DNA from: Elmis aenea
Taxonomy: Eukaryota; Arthropoda; Insecta; Coleoptera; Elmidae
Reading direction: 5' to 3'
Assembly (NCBI GenBank): GCA_947652605.1
Contig: OX393577.1
Coordinates: 6,014,868 to 6,078,867, forward strand
DNA: 64,000 nucleotides
The translations under genes were made by a program, and so were the position numbers. This document shows positions 1 to 12,009 of the stretch, in pieces (position 1 is the first letter of the stretch; every line of letters begins with the position of its first letter). The notes below the pieces were generated by a model. It saw only the letters and a list, made by a program, of their open reading frames with translations. It did not search any database and was not told the origin of the DNA.

Positions 1-560
1 TCACTTAATATTATGATACACAACATAGGGCAGTTTACACAGAGATTAAGTAAAAACAGAGTATGTTGCTTCTTGCCGGGACACAATGTTACTAGTGAAA
101 ACAGACGGGCCCCTAGTTGCCGAATTAGTGAGGGGCCCAGTGCGGGGGTCTTTGCGCTGCGCACGACACGCCCGCGTGCTCTCGACCAATCCACTGCTCG
201 TCGGTCCGCCTTTCCTGGATCAATTCTCTGCTACCGGACGACCATCGCGGTATATCTTTGTTCACGGCTCCCGCTTTTGTCACCCCTCGCGTCAATACCC
301 ACGCCTACCGTCACCGTTTTGCATTTTTTATTCTCGCACAGCCGGATGGAGGAGCGCGGAAAGTCGAAAAAGCTTCCCCCGAAAGCTGCGAATCTTCGCG
401 GCGTTCCAAATGGAATATCAGCAACCCAAATCAAATTCCGACCCTTCCGAAGAGATTATCATGAAGGAGCAACGTCCTTTAGTTTATTTTTGCGGTAGAT
501 GAAACGAACACAAACATTATGTATGTTGGTGTTGTATACCTTGGCAGCTATAGCTACGTG
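1..560. other. CpG-rich gene-free segment
   Basis: From about 100 to 400 the sequence is much richer in G+C and in CG dinucleotides than the AT-rich surroundings. Two overlapping open frames run through it (13-498 and 86-502), but their translations are rich in R, S and P, overlap each other, and show no domain. I read the segment as promoter-proximal or first-exon-type DNA rather than coding sequence. It lies directly upstream of a TATA/Inr pair at 602-632. No function can be assigned. Confidence 0.35.
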
Positions 561-601
561 CGAGGACGGACGCGCGCCAGAGAAAACAATGTCGGTATTC
601 A

Positions 602-632
602 TATAAACCACGGTAAAGCTAGTAGTTCAGTT
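602..632 (+). promoter_or_regulatory. Candidate TATA + initiator core promoter
   Basis: TATAAA sits at 602-607 and an arthropod-type initiator TCAGTT at 627-632, which puts the predicted +1 A at 629, 27 bases after the first T of the TATA box. This spacing is slightly short but usable. It follows the CpG-rich segment. No DPE is evident. The match could be chance in AT-rich DNA. Confidence 0.35.
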
Positions 633-872
633 CGCGATGCGGAAGCAACAACCTAAAACCACCGTCAAGTGTCCTGCAGTGTCATAGCTATGTAACTTCT
701 CGGACTTGTCGATTTTGCCATGTGTTTCGTCGTCCTAAGAAGATTATACAGTGATAATGACAAATATTTTCCATAGTTCCCACGGATTTCCTGTTTTAAA
801 ATTAAACACTCTTAAGCTGAAAAGTATTTACGGGATTTTACTGTCAAGTTTAAATGCAAGAAGTTGAATAAT
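629..872 (+). other. Candidate non-coding first exon
   Basis: If transcription starts at the initiator (629), a strong splice donor GTAAGT lies at 873-878, giving a first exon of about 244 nt with no long open frame. No downstream plus-strand coding exon could be connected to it inside the window, so the gene it would belong to is unknown. This is inference from signals only. Confidence 0.2.
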
Positions 873-1159
873 GTAAGTGTAAAATTTGAGAAAAGCTTTT
901 TTTGACCCGTTGAATAGGTATTTAAATTACGTTATGTGCCATTGTGAGATAAACGCACCACGGATTGTTCATTACAGGCTGAGCCAAAATACATATAAAC
1001 GTCATACCCAATCACAAACGACGCAGTAGTTAAAAAATATGTGTATAAAAATCTCGAGCGATAAACTAAATAATCCAAAAAAAAAACATAGAACAAAAAA
1101 AGCATAACCAAAATACAATAAATGGAAGTTTCTTCAGCCTTTTAACAAAGTTTTGCCAA

Positions 1160-2022
1160 TGAGTGAATTTATGGGTTGCGGAAAATTGCTCGAATACAAT
1201 TGCTCGAAAAATTGTTCCTCGAATGATAAGTTCCTCGAAAGCCTAGTTGCGCGAATAACAATTTCTCGAAAAGAAAATTGCTCGAAATAATGAAATAAGT
1301 TACTTAAACTGAACATAGGAACAATATAGTCAGAATTAGCAATTATGTAGTATGTAATATTTTCAAATATTTATGGTGTTTATCTCAACAACAAATTAAA
1401 AACTTCGTAACTTGCACCACGAGTTTTAAAAGGTTTTACACTTTGTTTTTTTTTTGTTTTCGTAGCCTGCTATGTTTATCTTTAAAAAAACAAACTAAAA
1501 AACAATTGTAACTTGCGCATTATTAAAAATAACTACATCAACCCTTATATATTTGGAATTAAAAACATAAGGAATTTAAACAGGTACTTATAGATTCCAT
1601 TTAAAAAAAGGTAAGTTTGTGTCATAACTTTTTAACGGCGAGCGTAATTTTTTTTTAGAATAATCTAGTTTTACATAAAAATATCTAAAAATAATCTTCA
1701 TAAATGCTTGATATTTACAACAATAACGGAGATATGACACATTATAAGTATAAAAACACTTTTTTTCAATAACTCAAAAACCAAAAATGATAGATTAGAA
1801 TAAATTTAAATACATTTTTAAAAGTGTAAACAAATGTAAACAACTTTTCTAGTACATTTAATTATTTTTTTTTATATAAACTTAATAAATTTTTTTAAGT
1901 TACTTATGTCATAATTTCGAGCAATTTTTTTTTCGAGAAATTGTTATTCGAGCAACTAGGCTTTCGAGTAACTTTCCATTCGAGGAACAATTTTTCGAGC
2001 AATTTTCACCAAACCTGAATTT
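1160..2022. repeat. Inverted-repeat element with CTCGAA-rich arms
   Basis: The arm at about 1160-1292 is repeated inverted at about 1915-2022. Each arm is a loose array of short units built around CTCGAA (left arm: GCTCGAA, CCTCGAA, TCTCGAA and a CGCGAA variant, about seven units in 120 bases). The roughly 600-base interior (about 1395-1880) is a diverged copy of a sequence also found at about 55715-56215, in an intron of the twisted gastrulation gene. No coding capacity. I do not recognise the family. Confidence 0.6.
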
Positions 2023-2117
2023 ATAAGATTGATTGGACGCAGCAAATTATCATTCTTTTCGTTACTTCTACTGAGCTGCATTTCAAAAAATAGGTGTAAA
2101 GTCAGCTGAACATTATA

Positions 2118-2740
2118 CAGGGTGTGTATAAATTGGCGGAAGCGCTACACGTGACGATGTTCTTCGTAAAATTCTAAGTCGAAAATCTTGATACAAAAAT
2201 GTTGTACGATGCTTCCTATGGCCTCAGGAACCATTTAAAGAAAAAAAAAATTGGCAACATTGCATTTATTTGCGTTTAAACATTTTTTTATCAGCAATTA
2301 TTTTTACTTAGGTATTTACAATTTTTGTTCGAATGAAAGCCTTCAGTTCGTAAACATAGCTGGAAACTTTTAGGTATCGTAAAACACGAACTAAAAATAA
2401 TTACGAGAAAAACAGAGATGACAGCTAATGACAATGTTGCCATATGTATTATTTTCATTCAAATCAGTGATTTACATATTTTCAACAACAATTTTTGAAA
2501 GGAAGAACACAATATCTAGGAAAAAATACTATTCTAAATTTATTTTTATTCCAAATTGTAGCTTTTTCATTTGTAAGTATTAAATAATAACGCTTATTAA
2601 AGGACTAAATGTCAAAACTTTGAGGACCTCTTGCAGACACAGCAAGCATGGTACAACATTTTTGTATTAACATTTTCGACTTGGAATTTTACGAAGAACA
2701 TCGCCACGTGTAGCGTTTCCGCCAATTTTTACACACCCTG
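2118..2740. mobile_element. Palindromic MITE, CAGGGTG termini, TA target site
   Basis: Starts CAGGGTGTGTA and ends TACACACCCTG, flanked by TA on both sides (2116-2117 and 2741-2742). The terminal inverted repeats match over more than 90 bases. The arms carry the shared blocks GGCGGAA.CGCTACACGTG and GTTCTTCGTAAAATTC. There is no open frame. TA duplication is typical of the Tc1/mariner superfamily, but no transposase is present, so that assignment is inference. Confidence 0.75.
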
Positions 2741-2742
2741 TA

Positions 2743-4489
2743 TATCGGTGGATTTGTTGATCGACAAATCAAACCAATTTTTCAGGGAATATTTAAAAAA
2801 ATAAATCCGTCAATCAATACCTTGTTTACTAAACTTATCTTTCTTTCATTAACAAAAATAATGAATAAAAATTAGTTTCATTCGCAATTAAGTAACTTTT
2901 GTAACCGTTGAAACCATTTATTTATTAAAAAAATTAAGGGAAGATTTGCAATTTTAAATTTTTTTTTGAAAACTTTTTTGATTTATAGGTACGGTGACCA
3001 TACGTGCTTTATTAAAAAGGACACAGTCCTTTATTTTAGATTTATTTATTCTTGAAAAATTTAAGTTTGTCCTTTATTTAAAAAAAATATGCGGCAATAA
3101 ATTATTTGGTGTTTGTTATGCCGGCCACATATGGAACAGTTGTATTAGGCTTGGTATAAAATGCCTTTCAGTGCAGTTAATATTGCAGTTATAACATAAA
3201 ATTTATTCATCCTTTTACATCTGTTTTACACGAGTTAAAATTTTAAAGAAGTTTCTTAAGAAATATGTTTAGTATCACAGCACTATAAGAGTACAGTAAA
3301 GGTGGTTTACTATTACCGACTTTAAAACTGATTGCGCTTCTCAAAACATAGGTACTTTTTAGAGCAGGGGAAATGTCCTACAATTTTCGAAACCTTTTTT
3401 TTAATGATTCCTTCCCTGAAGCACGCTTATTTTTTGTCCATTGTCAAGCTTCAACTTCTGATAAACACTTTCAGAAAATTGTTTCTCAGAATATTTCAAT
3501 TGTTTGAACAAAAAAGTTTTTACCCATTAATGTACAAAAACTATTTCACGATTGGAAAAAGTTTACTATCAGAAAACAAAATCATTTAAAGGATTTGTGG
3601 AATCATTTTATTAAACATTTATGTTTTTTTGTACTACTATAAGAGGGCATTTTCTAATTAATCAACAGTATAGTGAACAAAAAAACATATCTCTAAAAAC
3701 ACTTTCGCAGATCAGACTTGGGAAAACATTATTTTATATCATAAAATGTAATTGTTAAGTAAGACAATTATACTAGAATATTTATTACACGAATTAGAAA
3801 AAACCCTCAACTTCTAAAATTCGTAATTACAAAATCATTGGGGTAATATAAAATTATTACATGCTTAAACAAATGAATTTTAAAACAATTTTTATTCTAC
3901 ACTAAAATTTGCATCCTTCGTTGTAAGTGGCAACACTAAATTTTTGATATAGTTGAAAGGGCACATAACATATACTTTAATATCAATCTAAAGAAAATAT
4001 GCGAATATTATACTCATACTAGTGCATTGAATGTTGGATGAATGGCTGGTGTTAAATAATTTTTTTTATATTTCGTTCATCTATTAATTCGAGAGATTTG
4101 TAAAATCATGTTTCAAAAAATTGTTAACAAACTGATGTTTAAAAACAACTAAAAACATCCATCTGAAACTTGATAAATTAATTCAAATTAAAAATTAAAA
4201 GACCCCGGAAATCCCGCTGTTAAGCGTACTCGGATATCTGCAGATGTTTGATGTCAGTGTCAAACTGGACATCTTCAAGACCTCCCGTTGACACACAGAC
4301 TTGGCTTGCATTTGGGGGAATATAAACCCAAGTAATGCGATAAGTTATTTTTGAATTGGCAAATGGTTTCACTTTCTGCAACTAACCATACTCAGCTTTC
4401 AAATTTGTTTATCCAGCCTATTTTAGTTTAAAAGGTAATTTAAGTTTATCATCATAATAAAAAGAAATAAAACCAAGCAACTGCTTTAG
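2743..4489. other. Gene-free AT-rich DNA
   Basis: Short open frames only (3332-3589 is the longest, with a biased composition typical of AT-rich noncoding DNA). No splice-supported exon, repeat pair or RNA gene was recognised. Confidence 0.5.
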
Positions 4490-4975
4490 CAATGACAAAT
4501 AATATATTTTTTACTCATACGAATTTTGATATATTGCACCTAACTTTCTTATTTAAAATGGCAACTATAGTTGGCTTTGACATGAATGGAAAACTTAATT
4601 TTTATGCTTTTCAAAAATATATAATTTGTTTATGGTTGCTATTTAAAAGAAGAAAATTGGGTGTAATATATCAATATTTATATGAGTAAAGAAATCATCG
4701 CTATCTTATTAAGGACAAAAAACCATACCAAAAATGTTTTAAAAGTTTTCCTCTATCTTTTCGAGATATTTAACATTTTTGAAAATTGCCAAAAATCGGT
4801 TTTTGGCTATATTTCGAAAATTAAAAAAGATATCAAAAATCTGTTTACGGCAATGAATTTCTCTCGAAAAAATAAATCGAGGCCACGTACTTAAATAGTT
4901 CATTTTTATCTCTGATAATAACCGAGATACCCTCCCTGTATGGGCTCGAAAATAGGTCACGCTGTACATTTAATT
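4490..4975. repeat. Truncated copy of the 22.8-23.6 kb palindromic MITE
   Basis: The sequence from about 4495 to 4975 follows the centre and right arm of the element at 22811-23558, including the TTACTCAT...GATATATTGCACCTAACTTTC stretch, the block CGCTATCTTATTAAGGACAAA and the terminal block ending CACGCTGTAC. The outer left arm is missing. The small open frames here are by-products of the palindrome. Confidence 0.7.
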
Positions 4976-5287
4976 GCATTGCATGCCTTAACAATGTTAG
5001 CTATGTACAAATTTTTGCAACTTAAGCACTGCATTTTATTTTAGATTTAACAATGTATACATCTTTAAGATTAAAATAAAATTTGCATTATTTTTAGTTG
5101 GTTATGCTAATTGGAAGTATAATTTTTCGAAATATGTATTTAGCGAAGTTTACTTAATTTATAGAAAATATATCGCTGTATCAAAGATTTTATAATGGCG
5201 TTGGGGGATGGTTCTTCCCTAATTTATAGCGTTTCCGCAACTGCAATAACAGGGCTAAATATATAATCTTCACTTAATCCATCAACT

Positions 5288-5547
5288 TCCTAATGGCTCG
5301 AACCGACAAAGGCGCGCAACGATAAGTTGCAAGTTTTCGACCAGGACACCGCATATGACGAAATATAATGATCACCCGGGTTTAAGGTATTAGAAATAAA
5401 AGTTCCGACAACTTCTTCAACTTCCTGCGATTCACGTGTGTGACATGTATTCAAATCGATAAAATATTTTTGTATATTGTTGAAGGATGCGTTACTCCAA
5501 TGCTGCATTTGCATACGGTCAAATATTATAAAAACACTTAACCGCAT
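5288..5547 (-). CDS. Unrecognised 85-codon open frame
   Basis: An 85-codon minus-strand frame (ATG at 5547-5545, stop near 5290). Its composition is more protein-like and more GC-rich than nearby AT-derived frames: an acidic stretch ESQEVEEVV, scattered W, C and R, and an end in LRAFVGSSH. I recognise no domain, and no obvious splice acceptor and donor frame it as an exon. It may be a decayed transposon or processed-pseudogene piece, or chance. Confidence 0.2.
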
Positions 5548-6641
5548 GTTTTAAACGTCAGTGCAATATTAGAATGTAATTTCATATTGAACATAAATAT
5601 CTGCAAAATTTTGTGCAAAATTTTGTGCAAAACTTGATTAATAATTGTGAATGAATATTTATTTTGTTTAACAGAACAGAGTAGTCTGAAAACTATTTTC
5701 ATAAAGCAACTATTTTGGAGTTGTGTTGAGAATATTTTAAATACATAATGTAACAATAATAATTTTAAACCCAACTGTCTTTTAATATGCAAAAGAATAC
5801 TAAACCGGATGCCTCAGTAAAAAAAAACTACAAAATTAACCATTTCTCAGTGGTCTTATGGACGAAAGTAAAAGTTTAATTTCAAAGTATTTTGCACGTC
5901 AGTAACAAAAATAAAATATCACTCTTTTCTAAACTACACTAATATTATAAATACTTTATTTAATAAACAGTTAAAAATAATTTACAATTTTATGTTATTT
6001 TTAATGATATCTTTGAAAAGAATATATTTTTTTACAAGTACTTTTTGTGTTTTTTGTAATTATTATAAAATTCTACACAGTTCATAATATAATAACATTT
6101 GGTGTAAATGCAAGCTTCCATTATTTCGACTCTCAATTATTTTTTCATTGATTAGATTTTGTGATTTTGTGGAACAAAGTTATTTCAAACACCTTTCTAT
6201 TTTGATCAATTGCTGCTTAGTGATAACGTTCGTTAGATTGTTTGTAAATTGAGATGTGCAAAAGTTTTGAACAGTGGTAAGACAACTAACTTACGAACCA
6301 TAAGTTGTAAAGTTTTTAAATAATCATCAAAACCCTTAATACAGAACGAAAAAACGCAACATAATCGCGCGCCTGAGTGTGTACCGACTCGGAATAATAA
6401 CTGATACGGTAGAAACAACACTGGGAAATTTAAAAAGATTCAAATTGTTTTTGAATACTAACTGCTACATTTATTTTTAACAGTGTCGGTTTTTGTTTTT
6501 TGGAATTACTTATCGGATCCAGCACCTCAATGAAATAGAAACAAGATATTATTCCGTCAGAGCAAGTTCCGTTTATTACCTCGAGATGAATAAAGTTGAT
6601 GTTTTATTTTGAAAATTTTTATTTTGAATAATAAATTATTA
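5548..6641. other. Gene-free DNA with a short 13-base tandem repeat
   Basis: No gene seen. At about 5600-5636 the unit TGCAAAATTTTG is repeated nearly three times. The remainder is AT-rich single-copy-looking sequence. Confidence 0.45.
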
Positions 6642-7536
6642 GGATGAGTTAAAAATTATCCGCACTCTGGCTGTGGAATTTATTTTAATCGGCTTTAAAA
6701 AAAAAAAAAAAACAGAATTTTTTGACACAATATTTGCTTTTCAATACACTTTGTCCATCTGTCAACAATTTTTCGTATTTCCTCATTAAAAAATGTTTTA
6801 AGCTGAGCTGCGAGCTACAAATGTACCGTTGTCTTAATTTCTTAAATAGAGGTAAAACTTCGTCCTCGTAGGAGTGCTTTCAGGGGACTATACGGAGGAT
6901 GCTTTAACACTTCAACACGAAGCTTTTGCAGAGTTTTGGCAGTGTGGACAGAGTGTGAGGACATGCATTGTCATGCAAGATCACAACGCCCTTGGATAGC
7001 AGTCCTCTGCGTTTAACCCGAAGTTCAGGTTTCAGCTTTTCAGTGAGCATCTCACTGTAACGAGCACTGTTGATTATTAAACCTTTTTCCTAGTAGTTGC
7101 CCTTGAGAATCCCAGAAAACTGTAAGCATCAGTTTACCAGCTGATGGTTGACTTTTGAACTTTTTCTTGGTCGGCGATTGAGTATGTTTTCATTTCAATC
7201 CATTCCATTGGCCGTTTATTCTAAGGCTCGTGGTGATGAATAACTATCTCGTCACCACGTCACCAGTAATGATTTTTTAAAGATACTTTCACCTTCCTTC
7301 GAGTTTTGGTCCAAATTTTGTTTGCAGATGTCCAAACGCTTCTGCGTATGCCCTTCCGTGAGTTGTTTTGATACCCATCTCACACAAACTATTCGAAACC
7401 CAAGTATGTCGTGGATTATTTAATAGGCAGAGCCATGGCTGATTTGCAAATGCCTTGCCACAAAATCCACTGTTACAGTTCAGCCAACAGAAGTTTTAAT
7501 ATAACCGAAGTGCGGATAATTTTTGACTCACCCTCG
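6642..7536 (-). mobile_element. Degenerate mariner-family transposon
   Basis: Flanked by TA (6640-6641 and 7537-7538) with terminal inverted repeats sharing the core AAAAATTATCCGCACT, about 28 bases with a few mismatches. The minus strand between them holds scattered mariner transposase homology. A helix-turn-helix-like N-terminal part reads ATTTGCAAATCAGCCATGGC. Next is a region matching the family's W...LTE.H...RL..C pattern, then the catalytic motif HDNACPHT (family form HDN.RPH, plus coordinates about 6950-6995), then HPPYSP where the third catalytic Asp motif begins. Stops and frameshifts break every frame, the first Asp motif is lost, and at about 0.9 kb it lacks the first part of a normal ~1.3-kb element. 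It is a dead copy. Confidence 0.8.
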
Positions 7537-7538
7537 TA

Positions 7539-8321
7539 ATAAGAAAAAGTTGCCAGGAAAGGCTTTAACTACTTTAACAAAGGGTTATTTAGACTGTTTT
7601 AATATTCGACACATTAATATCAATTTGTTAAACAAAATCATGTGTAATAGTCGACACTACATGAAAGAAGAAATGTAATTGTTTGTAAATTCCTGTTTTC
7701 AAAACAAATTCTTGTATAACTAGTTTACATTACGCCTTGACTTAAATTTCCATCAACACCGTTTCTGTTTTACTCAAATAAGTAAGTAAATGAGTTTAAA
7801 AAGCTAAAACAATCTGTATACATTGGCAGTCGTACAATGGAAGTGGTGTTCCGGCATTGTTTAATAAATAAATAGAGTTAGTTATGATATATTTACGTAG
7901 AGTATTTTTATATTTGTTCAAGCCTACAACCGCACCGCTTGGGCCGTATCGGCTGTCTGCCAAATAGAACACCGTTTGTTTCTGCTACTCTCTGTATAAA
8001 TACACAGTCTGTCAAGAGATCACGGCCATAATCATCCACATTGTTTTGAGTTGGGTTTCGATACAACGAGGAATTAAGAATTCTAAATGGTTTTCACATA
8101 TGGAAACGATATCTGAATGCATACGTTAACGTACACATGGTTCTAAGCTTGTTTAATTGTTCTTATAAATTAGATGCCCTTAAGGTTAAAAATAAAATAG
8201 AACTGTTTTAATAAGGGGTGTTTCAACAAGAAATGTAGGACTTGTTTTTTTAATAAAATTTCAAAGAATTAATATAATTAATTTTTTAAAATTTCGTTTT
8301 AGTGTGGAGACTTATAGATTA
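7539..8321. other. Gene-free DNA
   Basis: No exon, repeat pair or RNA gene recognised. A somewhat more GC-rich stretch at about 7925-8050 has no open frame of note. Confidence 0.45.
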
Positions 8322-8832
8322 CAAGATGGTTTACCCGGCGTTGCACGGGCGATTACAATTTTAATTACTGTTTTAACTTGAATAAGCCCAATAATTCCAA
8401 ATCATACACAAATGACATACTCTGATCAATCATCTTTTCATTTTCTTATAATTCCTTAAAAAATAACTATTTATTGCTTAAAAATTGAATAATAACTCAA
8501 ATTTATTTTCTTTCGTCTTGTTTCAATTAAAAATGTTCTAATAAAAATAATACTTCATGTACATTTATTACTAATTGTATACAAAACAATCTTTACTTGT
8601 GAAATACACCGCGCCGTATCGTGCTATGACCAGGTATTTGCCGACGTAAGATCGAATCCCGTCCAAGTAATTTTTTTTTTTTTTTTATTGGTAATATGTG
8701 CTTGTACTTAAAGTTTGGCGTTAGATCTGCAAGGTCCTAAATAGTAACTGTGCAAAATTTGGTCCCGATCGGTCAACGGACCTAGGATTGTATAGCGAAC
8801 AAACACACAAACAAGCTCTTTTATATATATAG
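8322..8832 (-). mobile_element. Helitron-like non-autonomous element (copy 1)
   Basis: On the minus strand it begins ATATATATAAAAGAGCTTG and runs through GTTTGTTCGCTATA, CCTAGGTCCGTTGACCGATC and GGGACCAAATTTTGCACAG. It ends near CCCGTGCAACGCCGGGTAAA, a short CCCG/CGGG hairpin. The same two ends occur in opposite orientation at 38054-38452. A 5' T(A)-rich start and a 3' GC hairpin followed by CTAG are usual for non-autonomous Helitrons in insects, which is why I call it Helitron-like. No Rep/helicase is present. Confidence 0.5.
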
Positions 8833-9009
8833 ATAGAAGATAGAAGATGTATAGAACAGCATTCAAATGGCCGCCTCGGCTCTTTTACGGACCGTCATCC
8901 TCTTCTTGCAAGTTTTTGGTCATTTTTTCGCAAAGATCTCAGCAATAGCGGTTTCGATGTTGGCTTTGACAGCGTAAATTGACTAGATTATTGGCGTAGA
9001 CCTTTTCTT

Positions 9010-9295
9010 TATTATAGATCCAAATAAAAAAGGATCTATGATAACAGAAGACGGAAAAATCGATGAAGAAGTCAGAGAAAAATGAATAAAAGGAGGAAGA
9101 CTATTCAATAGCATTAAGAGCACATTCCTAGGGAAAAAGGAGATCCCGAAAGAAATAAAAATAGAGATACATAAATAAAGTAGTCGCCCCTATGCTGACA
9201 TATGCCTCGGAGACTGACTACAACAGAAAAACATAAAAAAGTTTGGAAGCAACAGAGATGCGATTCCTGAGAAAATCAGAAAATTGAAATTTTTT
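9010..9295 (+). mobile_element. Decayed non-LTR retrotransposon fragment
   Basis: Broken frames translate to pieces typical of the region after the reverse-transcriptase palm in RTE-like LINEs: DGKIDEEVRE, GGRLFNSIKSTF, then VVAPMLTYASET and LEATEMRFLRK. Several stops interrupt them. Both ends are truncated. Confidence 0.6.
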
Positions 9296-9856
9296 TTTAC
9301 AATTTTTGCTAATAGAAATAATGTTTTCTGGAACTTTTTTTTATAAAAAATGCTAATATAATGCAACTATAGCCATGGATCGACAGCATATTATGCTATT
9401 AGGCTATACATTTTAAATAATAATCATAACATTTTAAACTGTTTTTAGATGTGCTTTAACATTACTCATATTCCAAAAATGTATGTTAAAATTCGATATT
9501 TAATATTCTTGAAAAAATCAATTGCTTTTGGTATCTATAATTTTTCGAAACTTAGTGATTTTTTCTTACGGAATGCGAAAAATCGAACGAAAGCATTTGT
9601 TTTTGAACATCTCTTCGATTGATTTTTGGTGGTATTCAACTTTCATATTTCTTATAACCTTTGGCAAAGTATGATGTGATATATGGAGGTATTTAAAATT
9701 ATGGTTTTCGTTTGTTAGAGTGAAATTTCAATACGATAAAAATAAGAAATAAGACAGTTGATTATGGGCCCAAAAACAATTGAATTAATATGAATAAGCA
9801 AATGTATCATATTATATCATAACGTGAAAAGTTCCTTATCGTAAAATTATCAGTAG

Positions 9857-10722
9857 TAATATAACAAGTGCATTGAAAATTATCGATAATTTTTGGTAAA
9901 AAAGTGATTTTTTCTGCTTCAACTTGCATGAGTAAATATTTGTCAAAAATTATAGATTATTTGCAATGCACGAGTTATATTTTGTCAGAAAATTTCCTTC
10001 ACCTAACCTACCTGTCAAATTAAATGTACGTTATGTCAAATTTTACAAGTACTGTCAGAGTGGTGCGGTTTAATCTATGTTAAAGTAACGCTACTGGTCG
10101 CCGAAATTCGTCAAAAAATTATCAACCAAAATATTTAATTCCCTCTCCAAATTAATTAATTAATATTTTCGACCAATCACAAACTCAGATTTCTTAGAAA
10201 CGACCAATAAACGCCTGAAAATCTGTTAATTGCGAAAAAGGTATTATCAGTGTATGAATATGTTTATTGGTTGTTTCTAGAAAATACCTTGGCGGTTAAC
10301 TGATCTCTCTTAGACTAATTAAATATTATTGCCTATTGTAAACCAAATATACTATTTTATTTTAATATAATTGTAAATTCTAGCAAGCTCAACAAGAAAA
10401 TTTGTTTTTTTTATTGTTCGTCTGGTTGTATACATGTCTTATTGACTGTAAAGTGTATTAACTGTATTTTGACTTGTCCTATATCATGTGTAAAAACTGA
10501 TCTCAAAGACTAATAAATTATTATTATTATTATTTTTATTATTATTATTAATCTTAATTTGTTATTGGTCGAAAACGCAAATTTGACAGGAGGATCAACA
10601 TCTGACAGGGTAACGTAAAATTATTACCTTGTAATAATGCTCCTGTTGGTAGCCTCTAGAAGATTTGAGATTAGTGATTGGTTGAAAACGCAAATTTGAC
10701 AGGTGAAGGAAATTTTCCCATA
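9857..10722. repeat. Unclassified repeat family A, copy 1 (interrupted)
   Basis: Matches 36990-37635 closely over most of its length. Its outer parts form inverted repeats: GAAAATTTCCTTCACCT near 10000 against AGGTGAAGGAAATTTTC near 10700. A second small inverted pair sits around GTGCATTG near 9870 and CAATGCAC near 9965. Two direct copies of a block ending AACGCAAATTTGACAGG lie at about 10568-10590 and 10681-10702. The copy is split by an insertion at about 10287-10555 that copy 2 lacks. Confidence 0.65.
10287..10555 (+). mobile_element. Insertion with (ATT)n tail, probable LINE/SINE 3' end
   Basis: Present in repeat A copy 1 and absent at the matching point of copy 2 (about 37455), so it is a later insertion. 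It ends GACTAATAAATTATTATT followed by an ATT microsatellite to about 10550, as at the 3' end of a 5'-truncated non-LTR element. No coding remnant recognised. Confidence 0.5.
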
Positions 10723-12009
10723 AATTATTTAGGAAAATAATATTTCGGATTTTTCTTTTGACTTTTGAAACAGCTTTGATTATCCGAAAACTAATTTCTC
10801 ATGATCACAAAATACTGTACAATTTTGCCTGTTTGCTCAACCCTGTAAAAGTTTTATATTTACCTACTGAAAAATATATTTTACAGCGGTTCACAGCCTA
10901 ATTTTGAAACTGTCTAATATAAAATAAGGTTTTTGTACATACACGTGAACAGTGAAAGTAATTTGTTAACTACAGGCCCTAGCTAATGCTTAATTAATGC
11001 TTTACAAACACTATTATAATACAAAACCTTGACAACTCGCAACTTACGTTCTTTTCTTTTACTGTAAATGCAAATTATCGCTTAAATTAAGTTTTTGTCT
11101 CCGGATTAACATCCATTTTTATATGTACATTGTACAAGTCAAAGGTAGTAAATCCATCTCCAACTAATTGTCATTCATCATCTGCATATGTAAACAAAGA
11201 ATACACAAAATTGCAAATTAGCTGCTCAGTTGCCTTATTGTCTTGGTTATCGATCTTTAGCTGGTGCTGCAGACTCGATTATACGATTTTCTTTGAACGA
11301 TCGTCAATGCAAGGTACACAATAGGCAAATAAGGAAACATTCACACCTTGGACCAACACAGGTGGTCGCTTTCTTGCATTCCAGGTTGCACTTAAAAAAG
11401 TACTTGAGCGCTTATGTAGTCACATGTGTTATCTTAGGTCCGTTTGTACGGATTCCGTAACGAAGTTTACCTAAACTGCGAGAATCGGACCGCCTTACTA
11501 ACCGATTGCCTTATTGTTGCTGGTATGTCAAATGTTTACTTTTACTTCCAAGTATATAATTGTACGTATGACACTGTAAAAGCTAAATAAATAAAATTTT
11601 ATTATATGTATTAAAATGAATAGATTATAAGGTCCATTGACTGGGTTTTAGCATTTGGTTCAACAAGGGCCAGTCAGTCCGCAAAGTAAGCACTTTCAAT
11701 GAAAAATATAATGGCAATGGCTAGAGTAAAAGATGGTAATTTTCTTCATGGCAATTGCTGTCAAAGAGTGAATCACACGATGCATCATTCTCATCTCAAC
11801 TTCATTCTGTATATGAAAATAATACGTGTGGCTATCAGCGTTAATTTTTTAATGCTAATAGCTGATATCTTGCGCCAAGGAAAGGAACCGGTGTAATGAT
11901 TTTAGACGTCTTCGAGAATGTCTGTCTGTCATAGATTTCATCAATGAAAATTCGATGACGTATATCCAGATTTAAAAACAATTCACTATTGTCTTCTTTA
12001 TCGGATACA
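10723..12009. other. Gene-free DNA
   Basis: Open frames at 11130-11460 and 11699-11896 are short, unsupported by splice signals and show no domain. No repeat partner was recognised in the window. Confidence 0.4.

Noticed and set aside
13..502. Two overlapping plus-strand open frames of 161 and 138 codons
   Set aside because: They overlap in different frames, lack any domain and derive from a CpG-rich segment that lowers stop-codon frequency.
4492..4894. Open frames in the 4.5-4.9 kb region
   Set aside because: The sequence is a truncated palindromic MITE also present at 22.8-23.6 kb; the frames are by-products.
8620..8665. tRNA-like GATCGAATCC (B-box-like) with a possible T stem
   Set aside because: No matching A box, acceptor stem or anticodon arm; it lies inside a Helitron-like repeat.
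10505..10550. ATT-rich tract considered as a CRISPR-like or satellite array
   Set aside because: A simple trinucleotide microsatellite forming the tail of a retrotransposed insertion.
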